DNA of 64,000 bases from Bacilli bacterium (GCA_900772095.1 CAAGQJ010000031.1:1-64000), one strand, 5' to 3'. Counted from the stretch's first letter, positions 50,691 to 59,856 are shown. Notes: a model not told the origin generated them from the letters alone. Program-made: numbers and translations.

Positions 50691-51158
50691 ATGAAAGAAA
50701 ATAAAGAGGTATTGATTGAAATAAAAACTGAAGCATTACAAGTTTTATCTGAAAAGTTAGCAAAATTACTTAATAATTGTTATTTAAATAATGAATTAAT
50801 GAAAAAATTAAGAAAAGTAATTATGCCAACTGCTGTATTATCTATTACAGCGCTTTGTAGCATCATACATGGAATTGCTAATGATTATCTTTTAAGTTTA
50901 ATACTAGGAATAATTGTTAGTGTAGTAAATACACCTGTTGTAGCTAATGCTACTATAGTTTATAAAAGATGTAAAAAGGATAATTTGCAAACGAAAGTTC
51001 TTTTGAATAGCACAGAAAAGGACATAACATTAGTTCTTGAAGAACTTGCTAGATTAAAAACTAATGATGAAGTCATATTAGATGAGTGTTTAAATGAAGT
51101 TTCTGAAATTGATGAAAATATTAATACTAAAAATAGGGTAAGAGTAAGGAAAAGATGA
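50691..51158 (+). CDS. Hypothetical two-span membrane protein
   Basis: 155 aa, unknown family. An amphipathic N-terminal helix (residues 1-40) is followed by two membrane spans (about 44-60 and 66-85) and a charged C-terminal helix that ends with a basic stretch (RVRVRKR). The ATG at 50691 follows GGAGGATAGT; it has its own promoter and lies between strong terminator and promoter elements. Confidence 0.6.
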   Translation: MKENKEVLIEIKTEALQVLSEKLAKLLNNCYLNNELMKKLRKVIMPTAVLSITALCSIIHGIANDYLLSLILGIIVSVVNTPVVANATIVYKRCKKDNLQTKVLLNSTEKDITLVLEELARLKTNDEVILDECLNEVSEIDENINTKNRVRVRKR

Positions 51159-51185
51159 TTTTTCTTTATTTTTTTAATGAAATAA

Positions 51186-51214
51186 TTGAATAAAAATAAA
51201 TATTTTGCTATACT
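51186..51214 (+). promoter_or_regulatory. ddl promoter
   Basis: TTGAAT (51186-51191), 17-base spacer, TATACT (51209-51214); it lies upstream of the chosen start at 51240 and inside the longer possible reading frame. Confidence 0.8.
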
Positions 51215-51239
51215 AAGTATAGTCGAAAGGAAGTTTTTT

Positions 51240-52409
51240 ATGAGAACAAATGTTGGCGTCATTTTTGGTGGCAAGAGTGTTGAACACGAAATAAGTATAA
51301 TTTCAGCAGTAGAAGCAATGGGTTATCTTGACCCAAATAAGTATCAGGTAATTCCTATATATATTGATAAAGATAATAATTGGTGGACTGGAATGCATTT
51401 AAAGGATATATTGAATTATCGTGATATAGCATTGGTAAAAAGGTATGCTAAAAAAGTTGCATTAATTAAAGATGGTAAGAGAATTGTTTTACAATCACTA
51501 GGACTATTTAAGAAAGATTTATATGTTATAGATATAGTTATGCCTATTGGACATGGAAGTTTTATGGAAGATGGTTCACTTCAAGGTTATTTAAATATGC
51601 TTGGTATACCATATACAGGCCCTGGAGTTCTTGGTGCTGCACTTGGTCAAGATAAAGTCTATATGAAAGAGATTTTAGATTATAATCATATACCTATAAC
51701 AAATTATGTATGGTTTGATAATAAAATGTTTGACGTAAATAAAAAGGAAATAATAGAAAAAATATCTAAATTAAAATATCCTTTATATGTTAAACCATCG
51801 AGTTTAGGTTCTTCGATAGGAATAACTAAAATTGAAACAGAAAGCGCTTTAATTCCAGCGATTAAAAATGCATTTAAGTATGATAAAAGAGTTTTAGTGG
51901 AAGAAGCAATTAAAAATGTAAAAGAGGTAAATATAAGTGTATTAGGAGATAATAATAAACAAGAAGTAAGTGGTATTGAGGAAATTAATTGTGATGGAGA
52001 ATTCTATTCTTTTAAAGAAAAGTATGTAGAAAATTATTCTAAGTCAGTAATTAATGCTAGAAAGACAAAACCATTATTATCAAAAGAAATGCAAGAAGAT
52101 TTAAAGAAATATGCTAAAGAAACATTTAGATTATTAAATGCACGTGGAGTAGCTAGAATTGATTTTTTAATAGATGAAAAAAGCAAGAGTATTTATGTAA
52201 ATGAAATAAATACTATACCGGGTTCATTATCTGGATATTTATGGCTTGAAAAGAAGAAACCTCAGCAAGAATTGTTAGATGATTTAATAAAAATTGCTAT
52301 GAATACTTATAAAGAAAAGGATGAGTTATCATTAGCTTTACCTGGTAATTTACTTGAAGGTTATGATATATTAAAAGGTTCTAAATTAAAGAAAAAAAAG
52401 AATGAGTAA
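51240..52409 (+). CDS. ddl: D-alanine--D-alanine ligase
   Basis: 389 aa ATP-grasp enzyme, which makes the D-Ala-D-Ala used by MurF. Motifs are GGKSVEHEISIISA at the N-terminus, HGSFMEDGSLQG, the KPSSLGSSIG loop and the C-terminal EINTIPGSLSG. It is longer than the E. coli enzymes (about 306-364 aa) and carries small insertions. The start at 51240 follows AAAGGAAG and is downstream of a promoter, which excludes the in-frame codon at 51186. The terminator is shared with the convergent DUF192 gene. Confidence 0.95.
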   Translation: MRTNVGVIFGGKSVEHEISIISAVEAMGYLDPNKYQVIPIYIDKDNNWWTGMHLKDILNYRDIALVKRYAKKVALIKDGKRIVLQSLGLFKKDLYVIDIVMPIGHGSFMEDGSLQGYLNMLGIPYTGPGVLGAALGQDKVYMKEILDYNHIPITNYVWFDNKMFDVNKKEIIEKISKLKYPLYVKPSSLGSSIGITKIETESALIPAIKNAFKYDKRVLVEEAIKNVKEVNISVLGDNNKQEVSGIEEINCDGEFYSFKEKYVENYSKSVINARKTKPLLSKEMQEDLKKYAKETFRLLNARGVARIDFLIDEKSKSIYVNEINTIPGSLSGYLWLEKKKPQQELLDDLIKIAMNTYKEKDELSLALPGNLLEGYDILKGSKLKKKKNE

Positions 52410-52420
52410 GTCATTCTTTT
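52396..52420. terminator. Bidirectional terminator between ddl and the DUF192 gene
   Basis: AAAAGAATGA / TCATTCTTTT with loop GTAAG; the arms reach into both gene ends. Confidence 0.85.
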
Positions 52421-52731
52421 AGTTTGATATAATCATTAATTTTTAAATATTTACATGTATTAAGGGGCATTTCAAGAGTAAAGTGTCCTTTTTTAGAATA
52501 TAATATTTTATTTTTACTTACGTTTTCTTTTAAAAAGACAATTTTATTATTTTTATCAATCATACATACATCGATGTTTTGTTTCATGAAAAAAGTATGA
52601 ATACTATTACATTTATAAAATAGATAGATGTTATTTATTTTGTCTTTTTTAAAACATAAGCCTAATAATTTATCTTTAAAGGATTTGCATTTAATTATAT
52701 TAATTTTCTTATTATTAATTTCTATATACAT
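52411..52731 (-). CDS. DUF192 family protein
   Basis: 106 aa. The core motif IHTFFMKQNIDVCMIDKNN matches DUF192 (typically IHTFFM..PID). Many family members are secreted or lipid-linked, but this one has no signal peptide, so it is predicted cytosolic. The start at 52731 is uncertain because no strong binding site is visible. Function unknown. Confidence 0.8.
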   Translation of the reverse strand: MYIEINNKKINIIKCKSFKDKLLGLCFKKDKINNIYLFYKCNSIHTFFMKQNIDVCMIDKNNKIVFLKENVSKNKILYSKKGHFTLEMPLNTCKYLKINDYIKLKE

Positions 52732-52800
52732 AATTATCACATTTTAATTTTAACAAAAATATTAAAAATTTACAAATACTAAAATATTATCTATAAATAA

Positions 52801-52829
52801 TTGACAATTCTTTTAAAAAATTATAAAAT
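52801..52829 (+). promoter_or_regulatory. Tad pilus operon promoter
   Basis: TTGACA (52801-52806), 17-base spacer, TAAAAT (52824-52829). Confidence 0.8.
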
Positions 52830-52853
52830 TATTGTAGGAGAATAGGTGGTTAT

Positions 52854-53045
52854 ATGAAAAGTAATAGAGGTCAAGCTTTAGTAGAATATGTTCTAATTAT
52901 AGCATTAGTTGCAGTGGTTGCTATTACTGCGGTTACACTTCTTGGAGGAAGATTAAAAGATAAAATTACTGAGGCATCATGTAATATTGTGGGAGAAGAA
53001 TATGTAAAAGGTGCTAAGGCTGGTGAGGGATATTGCAAAGAATAA
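52854..53045 (+). CDS. flp: Flp-type (class IVb) pilin
   Basis: 63 aa. The leader is basic and very short (MKSNRG), with cleavage expected after Gly6, before QALVEYVLIIALVAVVAI, where Glu at position +5 is the hallmark of class IV pilins. The mature protein is about 57 residues, typical of Flp subunits, with a Cys near the middle and one near the end. It is the first gene of the Tad operon and should be the fibre subunit. GGTGG precedes the ATG. Confidence 0.92.
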   Translation: MKSNRGQALVEYVLIIALVAVVAITAVTLLGGRLKDKITEASCNIVGEEYVKGAKAGEGYCKE

Positions 53046-53380
53046 ATAAAAAGGGTCAGGCTTTAGTAGAATTTGTACTTATAATTCCTATTTTAATTAT
53101 GGTATTATGTGCAATTATTGATTTTTCTTTTATTTTCTATAATAAAAATCATTTAGAGGGTGTTTTAAATGATTCAGTTACTTATGTTTTAAATGGTAAG
53201 ACAAGTGAGGAAATTAGAAAATTAATAAATGATGATGATGTTAATTTATCAGTAGAATTTGATGGTGATATTGTTAAAGTAAAGTTAACAAAGAGTATAA
53301 AGTTAATTACACCGGTTTCTAGATTATTTATTAATAGTCCATATACTATAGAAACAGAAAGAGCAGTATTTTATGAATAA
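53033..53380 (+). CDS. TadE-like pseudopilin
   Basis: 115 aa, starting at TTG 53033 inside the end of the flp gene, after GGTGAGGGA. No ATG or GTG start exists upstream of the conserved part, so the rare start is well supported. It has the TadE-like leader KKGQALVEFVLIIP with Glu5 and one N-terminal span, followed by a small exposed domain. TadE/TadF pseudopilins help start the Flp pilus. The 13-base overlap couples translation to that of Flp. Confidence 0.85.
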   Translation: MQRINKKGQALVEFVLIIPILIMVLCAIIDFSFIFYNKNHLEGVLNDSVTYVLNGKTSEEIRKLINDDDVNLSVEFDGDIVKVKLTKSIKLITPVSRLFINSPYTIETERAVFYE

Positions 53381-53735
53381 TAAAGGTCAAAGTTTATTTT
53401 TATTTGTTTTGTTTTTACCTATTATTGTTTTCACACTTATACTCATATTTGATTCGGCCTATATAACAATAAATAATAATAAATTAAATAATATTGCTCG
53501 TGATGCAGTTAAATATTTAGTAGAAAATAAAAAGAGTAAAGAAGAAGTAGAAAAAATAATATTACTTAACGATAGTGATATTGATATAATAGAAATAACA
53601 GATTCTAGTGTTCATTTAAAGCATAATATTAAACCTATATTTGGTAAATATATGGGTTATAAAAAGTATGAGCTTGAAATTAATTTAGAGGGATACATAG
53701 AAAACGGTAAATTAATTACAAAAGAAAAGGGGTAG
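53373..53735 (+). CDS. TadE/TadF-like pseudopilin
   Basis: 120 aa. The leader NNKGQSLFLFVLFLPIIV is a divergent class IVb prepilin start without the usual Glu5. One N-terminal span precedes a 90-residue exposed domain. Its start overlaps the previous gene by 8 bases. By position it would be the TadF counterpart; sequence alone does not settle it. Confidence 0.75.
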   Translation: MNNKGQSLFLFVLFLPIIVFTLILIFDSAYITINNNKLNNIARDAVKYLVENKKSKEEVEKIILLNDSDIDIIEITDSSVHLKHNIKPIFGKYMGYKKYELEINLEGYIENGKLITKEKG

Positions 53736-53738
53736 AAT

Positions 53739-54509
53739 ATGAAGAAAGGAAAGGGGAAAATAGTTACTGTAACTTCCACTAAGGGTGGAGTTGGTAAGAC
53801 TATTACAACACTTAATTTAGCAGGATGCTACCACAAATTAGGTCTTAAAACTTTAGTTATAGATTTAGACCTTTTTGGAGGTGCGATTGGGACTTATCTT
53901 AATAGTACTAATGATAAAACAATTTTCAATTTGGTACTTGATTTGGCTTACAATAGATATGAATCTCTTGATAATTATTTATATCAATACAACTCTAATA
54001 TCTATATAATATCTGCGCCTAAAGATCCTAGGAGTGCTAGTAAAATAGATGCTAAATATATACCTATTATTTTAAATAACGCTGTGTACAGATTTGATGT
54101 GGTTTTAATTGACACAACACATCTTTTAGATGAAGTAAATGTTACTGCACTTGATAATTCTGATTCTATTTTATATATTTTAACTAATGATATGTTTGAT
54201 TTAAAGAATACAAAATCATTTATATCAATTATGAAAGATGTTGGTTTTAAGAATTATTATACACTTTTGAATGAATCTATTAATCCCGGTAGAAGTTATT
54301 TTTCTATGTATGATATTAGAAGTATTATTAAAAATAATATAGATTTTACTGTTTCTAAGAGTATGTATATTAAAAATATAGATAAATATATTATGGATGG
54401 AGAAATACTTATTTTAAATAATAAGCTTTCTTTTAAAGATAAAAAAGATTTAAATAAGTATATTGAAATATCTAAAAAATTAATTGAAGAAAAGGGGGAT
54501 AAGAAATGA
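53739..54509 (+). CDS. TadZ/CpaE-like ParA ATPase
   Basis: 256 aa. The deviant Walker A motif STKGGVGKTITTLN is near residue 13, with LVIDLDLFGG following, as in MinD/ParA ATPases. In Tad loci TadZ/CpaE places the pilus machine at the pole. It has no N-terminal receiver-like domain, so it is a short form. The stop overlaps the tadA start by 4 bases. Confidence 0.88.
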   Translation: MKKGKGKIVTVTSTKGGVGKTITTLNLAGCYHKLGLKTLVIDLDLFGGAIGTYLNSTNDKTIFNLVLDLAYNRYESLDNYLYQYNSNIYIISAPKDPRSASKIDAKYIPIILNNAVYRFDVVLIDTTHLLDEVNVTALDNSDSILYILTNDMFDLKNTKSFISIMKDVGFKNYYTLLNESINPGRSYFSMYDIRSIIKNNIDFTVSKSMYIKNIDKYIMDGEILILNNKLSFKDKKDLNKYIEISKKLIEEKGDKK

Positions 54510-55843
54510 GAAAAACACTAGCAGAAGCCTTTTCTTTTGATGATAGAAAGTTTAAGAGTGTAAATACTAATGAGAATTATGGGATTTTTAAAGATAAGCA
54601 ATTGCTTGATACTTTAAGAAATAATATAATAGAAAATTTAATAGATAATAATATTCCTACTGATAAGTATTTAAAAGAGTATATTAATGAAGAGATAGAT
54701 AAAACTCTTACTGGGTACGATTTATCTAATTTAGAGCGTAATCATATTTTTAATTTAATAGATAATGAAATAAATGGTTATGGTCCAATTACTGAACTTT
54801 TGGAGGATAGAAATATTACTGAAATAATGGTAAATGGTCCGGATGATATATATGTAGAAATAGATGGCCAAGTAGTTAAAGATACTTCGGTATCATTTAT
54901 TAATAATGAACATATTATAAGAACAATACAAAGAATGATTCAACCACTTGGAAGAACAATAGATATATCTACTCCTATGGTTGATTCTAGATTAAAAGAT
55001 GGTTCGAGAATAAATGCAATTATTCCACCACTTTCATTAAAAGGTCCAGTTTTAACTATTCGTAAGTTTAAAGATAATTTAAATACTATAGATGATTTGA
55101 TTAGAAATGGTACTCTTACTCCATATATGGCAAGATTTTTGGAGGCATGTGTAAAAGCAAAATTAAATATTTTAATATGTGGGGGAACTGGTTCTGGTAA
55201 AACAACAGTTTTAAATGTTTTGTCTTCATTCATTGATAGTGATGAAAGAATTATAACAATTGAAGATGCTGCGGAGCTTCATTTGAGACAAAATCATGTA
55301 ATTAGTCTAGAAACTAGAAATATGAACTATGAAAAAGAAGGGGAAATAACTATTCGTGATTTAGTAAGAAATTCTCTTCGTATGAGACCAGACCGTATTA
55401 TAGTTGGAGAAGTCCGTGGTAAAGAGGCATTTGATATGCTTCAAGCAATGAATACCGGACATGATGGCTCTTTATCAACGCTTCATGCAAATGGAACATT
55501 AGATGCTTTAAATAGGCTGGAAACAATGGTATTAATGAGTGGTATTGAAATACCGATAAGTGCTATTAGAGAGTATATTGAAAAAGCTATTAATATAGTT
55601 ATATATATTGAAAGATTATCTGATGGAAAAAGAAAGATAACTTCTATTTGTGAAGTTTCGGGTTTAAAAGATGGAGAAATTAAATTAAGAGAAATCTTTG
55701 CATTTAAACAAAAGGGTTTAACTTCAAATGGTGAAGTAGATGGTGCTTTTGTGTTATATAAATATATACCTAAAGTATATGCAAAAATTAAAAGCAAAGG
55801 TATTACAAGTATAGATGATATATTTGAAAATTTAAGAAAGTAA
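54506..55843 (+). CDS. tadA: Tad pilus assembly ATPase TadA/CpaF
   Basis: 445 aa secretion ATPase that powers pilus extension. Features include an N-terminal helical part, ITEIMVNGPDDIYVE, the P-loop CGGTGSGKTTVLN near residue 232, and LRMRPDRIIVGEVRG followed by STLHANGTLDALNRLE. This is the CpaF subfamily of type II/IV secretion ATPases. Confidence 0.96.
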   Translation: MRKTLAEAFSFDDRKFKSVNTNENYGIFKDKQLLDTLRNNIIENLIDNNIPTDKYLKEYINEEIDKTLTGYDLSNLERNHIFNLIDNEINGYGPITELLEDRNITEIMVNGPDDIYVEIDGQVVKDTSVSFINNEHIIRTIQRMIQPLGRTIDISTPMVDSRLKDGSRINAIIPPLSLKGPVLTIRKFKDNLNTIDDLIRNGTLTPYMARFLEACVKAKLNILICGGTGSGKTTVLNVLSSFIDSDERIITIEDAAELHLRQNHVISLETRNMNYEKEGEITIRDLVRNSLRMRPDRIIVGEVRGKEAFDMLQAMNTGHDGSLSTLHANGTLDALNRLETMVLMSGIEIPISAIREYIEKAINIVIYIERLSDGKRKITSICEVSGLKDGEIKLREIFAFKQKGLTSNGEVDGAFVLYKYIPKVYAKIKSKGITSIDDIFENLRK

Positions 55844-55861
55844 AAATAAGAAGGTGATGAT

Positions 55862-56857
55862 ATGAATTATTTAAGTGTTACTATTCAAATAATAATGATA
55901 ATTATTTTAGTTGTTATCACCTTCTTGTTATATCGTTTTTCTCTTGCAAGTAGTAAGGAAAAAAGAATTAATCGTTTTGCTATAGAGGCTTTAAGTGAAA
56001 AGCAAGTATCTATAATTGATAGATTAGAACAATTAATGGATAAAATAATAAGAGCAATGTCTAAGTATTTAGAGGAACATAAAATATTTAAACGCTATCA
56101 TAAAAAATTTGAAAAATACTTAGGGTTAACTGATAAAGATAGAACTAGTTATGATTATATATCAATTAAAATATTAATAAGCATTTTTACTAGTGTATTA
56201 ACTATTGTATCTGATGCACTTAGGTTTAAAAGTGTTTCATTTTTTCAAGTTTTTGGTTCTTTTTTACTAGGATTTTTTGCTTTAGATGTTATTCTTATAG
56301 TTAGACAAAGAAAATTAAAGAAGGATACTAGTAATGATTTATTAAAAGCAGTTATTATAATGAATAATGCTTTTAAATCTGGAAGAAGTATTATGCAAGC
56401 AATTGAACTTGTTTCTACTGAATTAGATGGTGCAATTGCAAATGAATTTAGAAAAATATATATAGATTTAAGCTATGGTTTAGACTTAGAAGTAGTATTT
56501 GAACGTTTTTCTAAGAGATTACCATACCAAGAAGTAGAATATATGGCTTCATCATTAATAATATTAAATAAAACAGGTGGTAATGTAGTAAAAGTATTTT
56601 CTTCAATTGAAAGAAGTCTTATTGAAAGAAAACGATTAAATGATGAATTAAATTCTGCTCTTGCTATGTCAAATTTTGTATTTAAAGTATTAGCAATTAT
56701 GCCATTTTTTATATTTATAGTTATTTATTTATTTAATAATAGTTATTTTAAGCCATTATTTAGTAATGTTTATGGGAAAATAATAATAATAGTTATATTA
56801 TTACTTTATATATTATATATCTTTATAGTTAAGAAGATAACAAAATTGAAAGAGTGA
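55862..56857 (+). CDS. tadB: Tad pilus inner-membrane protein TadB
   Basis: 331 aa with an N-terminal span, two central spans and C-terminal spans. The T2SSF domain (about residues 160-285) has IMNNAFKSGRSIMQAIE and LNKTGGNVVKVFSSIE. TadB and TadC form the membrane platform for TadA. GGTGATGAT precedes the ATG. Confidence 0.93.
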   Translation: MNYLSVTIQIIMIIILVVITFLLYRFSLASSKEKRINRFAIEALSEKQVSIIDRLEQLMDKIIRAMSKYLEEHKIFKRYHKKFEKYLGLTDKDRTSYDYISIKILISIFTSVLTIVSDALRFKSVSFFQVFGSFLLGFFALDVILIVRQRKLKKDTSNDLLKAVIIMNNAFKSGRSIMQAIELVSTELDGAIANEFRKIYIDLSYGLDLEVVFERFSKRLPYQEVEYMASSLIILNKTGGNVVKVFSSIERSLIERKRLNDELNSALAMSNFVFKVLAIMPFFIFIVIYLFNNSYFKPLFSNVYGKIIIIVILLLYILYIFIVKKITKLKE

Positions 56858-56861
56858 TACT

Positions 56862-57566
56862 ATGGAAAAGAAGAAATTTGATTTGAGTTCTAAAATTTAT
56901 AGTACAAATAGCATTAAAAGAGTAGAAAAAAAGATTAAATTACTTGGAGTAACTAATACTTATAGTGCTGGTAATTTACTAAATATTAGATTACTTACTT
57001 CAATTATTATGTTTTTTGTGTTATTATATTTTTTGAACCTTGGCTATATAGTCGCACCAATAGTAACTTTTATCTATTATGTTAGTTTTTTCCCACTATT
57101 AATAGGCACTAAAATCAAGAAAAGGGAAAAACGTTTGGAAAAAGATTCTTTATATTTCTTTGAAATACTTGCTTTATCACTTGAAGCAGGTAGGAGTATA
57201 AAGACTGCTATTGAAGTTACTACTGCCAATGTAAATTCAGAACTGTCTTTAGAGTTTGAAAAGCTTTTAAAAGATATGATGTTTGGCAAAAGTTTAGATG
57301 AAGCTTTAGATGATTTAAATAGTAGAATACCATCTGATGCTATTAATAATATTATTCTAAATATAAGACAATCTAATATATTTGGTAATAATATTTTAGA
57401 AACAGTATATAGTGAAGTTGAGTATATAAGAGAAAAGAGAATACTAGATGCTAAAGCACAAATAAGTAAGATGCCAGTTAAAATAAGTGTAGTATCAGTA
57501 ATATTTTTTATACCATTATTACTATTATTATTACTTGGTCCAATTATTATAGAATTATTAGGTTAG
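56862..57566 (+). CDS. tadC: Tad pilus inner-membrane protein TadC
   Basis: 234 aa, paralogous to TadB, with a T2SSF domain (ILALSLEAGRSIKTAIE, IRQSNIFGNNILETVYSEVE) and two spans on each side. It starts 4 bases after tadB. It is the last pilus gene before yebC. Confidence 0.92.
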   Translation: MEKKKFDLSSKIYSTNSIKRVEKKIKLLGVTNTYSAGNLLNIRLLTSIIMFFVLLYFLNLGYIVAPIVTFIYYVSFFPLLIGTKIKKREKRLEKDSLYFFEILALSLEAGRSIKTAIEVTTANVNSELSLEFEKLLKDMMFGKSLDEALDDLNSRIPSDAINNIILNIRQSNIFGNNILETVYSEVEYIREKRILDAKAQISKMPVKISVVSVIFFIPLLLLLLLGPIIIELLG

Positions 57567-57576
57567 GAGGGTTAAT

Positions 57577-58296
57577 ATGAGTGGACATTCAAAATGGGCA
57601 ACAATTAAAAGAAAGAAAGGTGCAATTGATGCTGAAAGAAGTAAAATATTTCAAAAGTTAAATAAAGAAATATATGTAGCAGCAAAAAGTGGAGATAAGT
57701 CATTAGAGAATAATCCTACACTTCGTATGGTTGTAGAAAAAGCTAAGGCACAAAATATGCCAAAAGATAGAATACAGGCTGCTATTGATAAAGCACACAA
57801 TAGTAGTGCTAATGAGAACTATGAATTTGTAAGATATGAAGGTTATGCAAGTGGTGGAGTTGCAATTATGGTTGATGCTTTAACTGATAATAAAAATAGA
57901 ACAGCAAGTGATGTAAGAAGTACTTTTACTAAGCGTGGTGGTAACTTGGGTACTGATGGTTCAGTAAGTTATTTATTTGAAAGAAAAGGAATAATTATTG
58001 TACCTAATACTTATGATGAAGATACTCTAATGAATATTGCGCTTCTTAATGATGCATTAGATTTTGTAGTAAGTGATGATGCATATGAAATTTATACTAC
58101 ATTTGAAAACTTTATTAATATGAATAAAGCTTTAGAAGAAAATGGTATAACAGAGTTTATTATGAATGAAACAAGATATATACCTACAAATTATATAAGT
58201 TTAGATGATGAGAAAAAAGAAAAAGTATATAATTTAATTGACACTTTAGAAGATTTAGATGATGTTCAAAATGTATATCATAATATGGAGGAATAA
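57577..58296 (+). CDS. yebC: YebC/PmpR family regulator
   Basis: 239 aa. The N-terminus MSGHSKWATIKRKKGAIDA is diagnostic of the family, and the acidic middle and C-terminal domains are complete. These proteins were described as transcription regulators, and more recent work on YebC-type proteins links them to translation of proline-rich stretches. It lies 10 bases after tadC with AGGAGG, so it may share the Tad transcript. Confidence 0.96.
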   Translation: MSGHSKWATIKRKKGAIDAERSKIFQKLNKEIYVAAKSGDKSLENNPTLRMVVEKAKAQNMPKDRIQAAIDKAHNSSANENYEFVRYEGYASGGVAIMVDALTDNKNRTASDVRSTFTKRGGNLGTDGSVSYLFERKGIIIVPNTYDEDTLMNIALLNDALDFVVSDDAYEIYTTFENFINMNKALEENGITEFIMNETRYIPTNYISLDDEKKEKVYNLIDTLEDLDDVQNVYHNMEE

Positions 58297-58863
58297 ATGT
58301 TTAGTAGAGAAAAATTTCTAACACATGTTTTAGGAGAAAATGCTCTTAAAGCGATAGAAAAGTCATTAGAGTTAATTGATGTAAAAGATTGGAGTATTTA
58401 TAATGTAAGTGATTACTTAAAAGGTAGTCCTTCTGGAAATTTTATATTAAATGATGAGGTATCACTTCACTTTGAACGTAATTTAACACGTACAGATGAT
58501 AATGGTTTTTATATGCAAATGGATTTTCCTAATGGTATTATAAATATGTATTTTAGAAATGGTCAGGATTTGCATTTTTATGAATATAAGGAATTATTAT
58601 TGAGCGAAGGTTTATTGCACTTTGAGTATTATAAAGGAAATAGATTAACAGAATATTATGATAAAAAAACTTGTGATTTGGGTAATATAACTGAAAAATC
58701 TAATTTAGATGTTTTAAAAGATGAGGGTTTTTCTCCAGATTATGCTGAATGTAAAAATAGGGTTTTAGGTAAATATAAATTAGAACCATTCTTAGAACAA
58801 TTAAATAATTTAAAAACATTAAGACAAAGTATAAATGTGCCCCCAAGTAAAGGAAGAAAATAA
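58297..58863 (+). CDS. Hypothetical soluble protein
   Basis: 188 aa, unknown family. Residues 45-120 look like a beta-sandwich (SLHFERNLTRTDD, FYMQMDFPNGIINMYF), and the end (INVPPSKGRK) is basic. GGAGG precedes the ATG, directly after the yebC stop, and the stop overlaps tcdA by one base, so it is coupled to both. Confidence 0.65.
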   Translation: MFSREKFLTHVLGENALKAIEKSLELIDVKDWSIYNVSDYLKGSPSGNFILNDEVSLHFERNLTRTDDNGFYMQMDFPNGIINMYFRNGQDLHFYEYKELLLSEGLLHFEYYKGNRLTEYYDKKTCDLGNITEKSNLDVLKDEGFSPDYAECKNRVLGKYKLEPFLEQLNNLKTLRQSINVPPSKGRK

Positions 58864-59543
58864 TGCAATTTGAGCGTTTTAAAGCTTTGGTAGGGGAAGA
58901 GGGTTTTAGTAAAATACAAAGTAAAAAAATATTAATAATTGGTTTAGGTGGCGTTGGTTCTTATGTAACTGAAGCTTTAATAAGAAGCGGTATTATTAAT
59001 ATAACTATTGTGGATTATGATATAATTGATATTACTAATTTAAATAGGCAAATAATGACCAATTTAAATAATATAGGCAATAAAAAAGTAGATGAAATAG
59101 AAAAAAGAATACTTGGTATTAATGAGGATGTTAAAGTAACTAAAATAGATAAATTTATTGATAGTTCTAATATAGATATTATAACTAATAATTATGATTA
59201 TGTAATTGATTGTTGTGATAGTATTAATACTAAAAAAGATATTATTAAAACTTGTTTGGATAAAAAAATTAAATTTATTACTTCAATGGGAACTGCTAAA
59301 AAAATGGACCCTTCTAAATTAGAAATAATAGATTTAAGAAAGACTAGTTATGACCCTTTAGCAAAAAAATTAAGAAAGTGGGTTAATGATAATAATATAA
59401 AAGGAAAGATAGTAACAGTGTGTTCGACTGAAGTACCGAAAAAAACAAGTAATGATGTTTTGGGTAGTACTTCGTTTGTACCATCAAGTGCAGGACTTTT
59501 AATTGCTAGTTATATTATTAATGATATTATAAAAAGTATGTAG
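58863..59543 (+). CDS. tcdA: tRNA threonylcarbamoyladenosine dehydratase TcdA
   Basis: 226 aa E1-like (ThiF/MoeB) enzyme. IIGLGGVGSYVTEALIRSG forms the nucleotide-binding loop near residue 26, followed by DITNLNRQI with the Arg that contacts ATP and the catalytic Cys in TVCSTEVPKK. TcdA cyclises t6A in tRNA to ct6A. MtaB at 23.1 kb acts on the same nucleoside at position 37. A terminator follows. Confidence 0.92.
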   Translation: MQFERFKALVGEEGFSKIQSKKILIIGLGGVGSYVTEALIRSGIINITIVDYDIIDITNLNRQIMTNLNNIGNKKVDEIEKRILGINEDVKVTKIDKFIDSSNIDIITNNYDYVIDCCDSINTKKDIIKTCLDKKIKFITSMGTAKKMDPSKLEIIDLRKTSYDPLAKKLRKWVNDNNIKGKIVTVCSTEVPKKTSNDVLGSTSFVPSSAGLLIASYIINDIIKSM

Positions 59544-59554
59544 GTGATATATTT

Positions 59555-59579
59555 GGTACTTGAAAAAGTACTTTTTTTT
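59555..59579 (+). terminator. tcdA terminator
   Basis: Stem GGTACTT / AAGTACT with a GAAA tetraloop and a T run. Confidence 0.9.
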
Positions 59580-59613
59580 ATTATTTAATAATTAATTTAT
59601 AGAAATAATTATA

Positions 59614-59772
59614 ATGATATGGTATAATATGCAACTTGATGCAATATGGGTAGTTTTTGGTGGAATAAAGATAAACCCTAAAGGTGGTAAAGTAATTTGC
59701 ATTACGCCAGAACAATTAGATAGATTATATTCATATGAAATTGGAAGTAAAACTAAAGGTAAATCAAGATAA
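59614..59772 (+). CDS. Possible small ORF in the tcdA-rarA gap
   Basis: 52 aa (or 47 aa from the second ATG at 59629). The sequence has protein-like composition (AIWVVFGGIKINPKGG, ITPEQLDRLYSYE) but no ribosome binding site, and a TATAAT lies directly before the second ATG. It could be a leaderless small gene or the remains of a larger one. It is the only content besides terminators in the 293-base gap. Confidence 0.35.
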   Translation: MIWYNMQLDAIWVVFGGIKINPKGGKVICITPEQLDRLYSYEIGSKTKGKSR

Positions 59773-59823
59773 TTAATATTTGGAAAGATAGAAGTAATTA
59801 TATATACTAATAAATTTTAATAT

Positions 59824-59856
59824 AAAAGAATAAGACTTAATTAATCTTATTCTTTT
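59824..59856. terminator. Hairpin at the 3' end of rarA
   Basis: AAAAGAATAAGA / TCTTATTCTTTT with a 9-base loop; A-rich on one side and T-rich on the other, so it can serve rarA on the minus strand. Confidence 0.75.
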
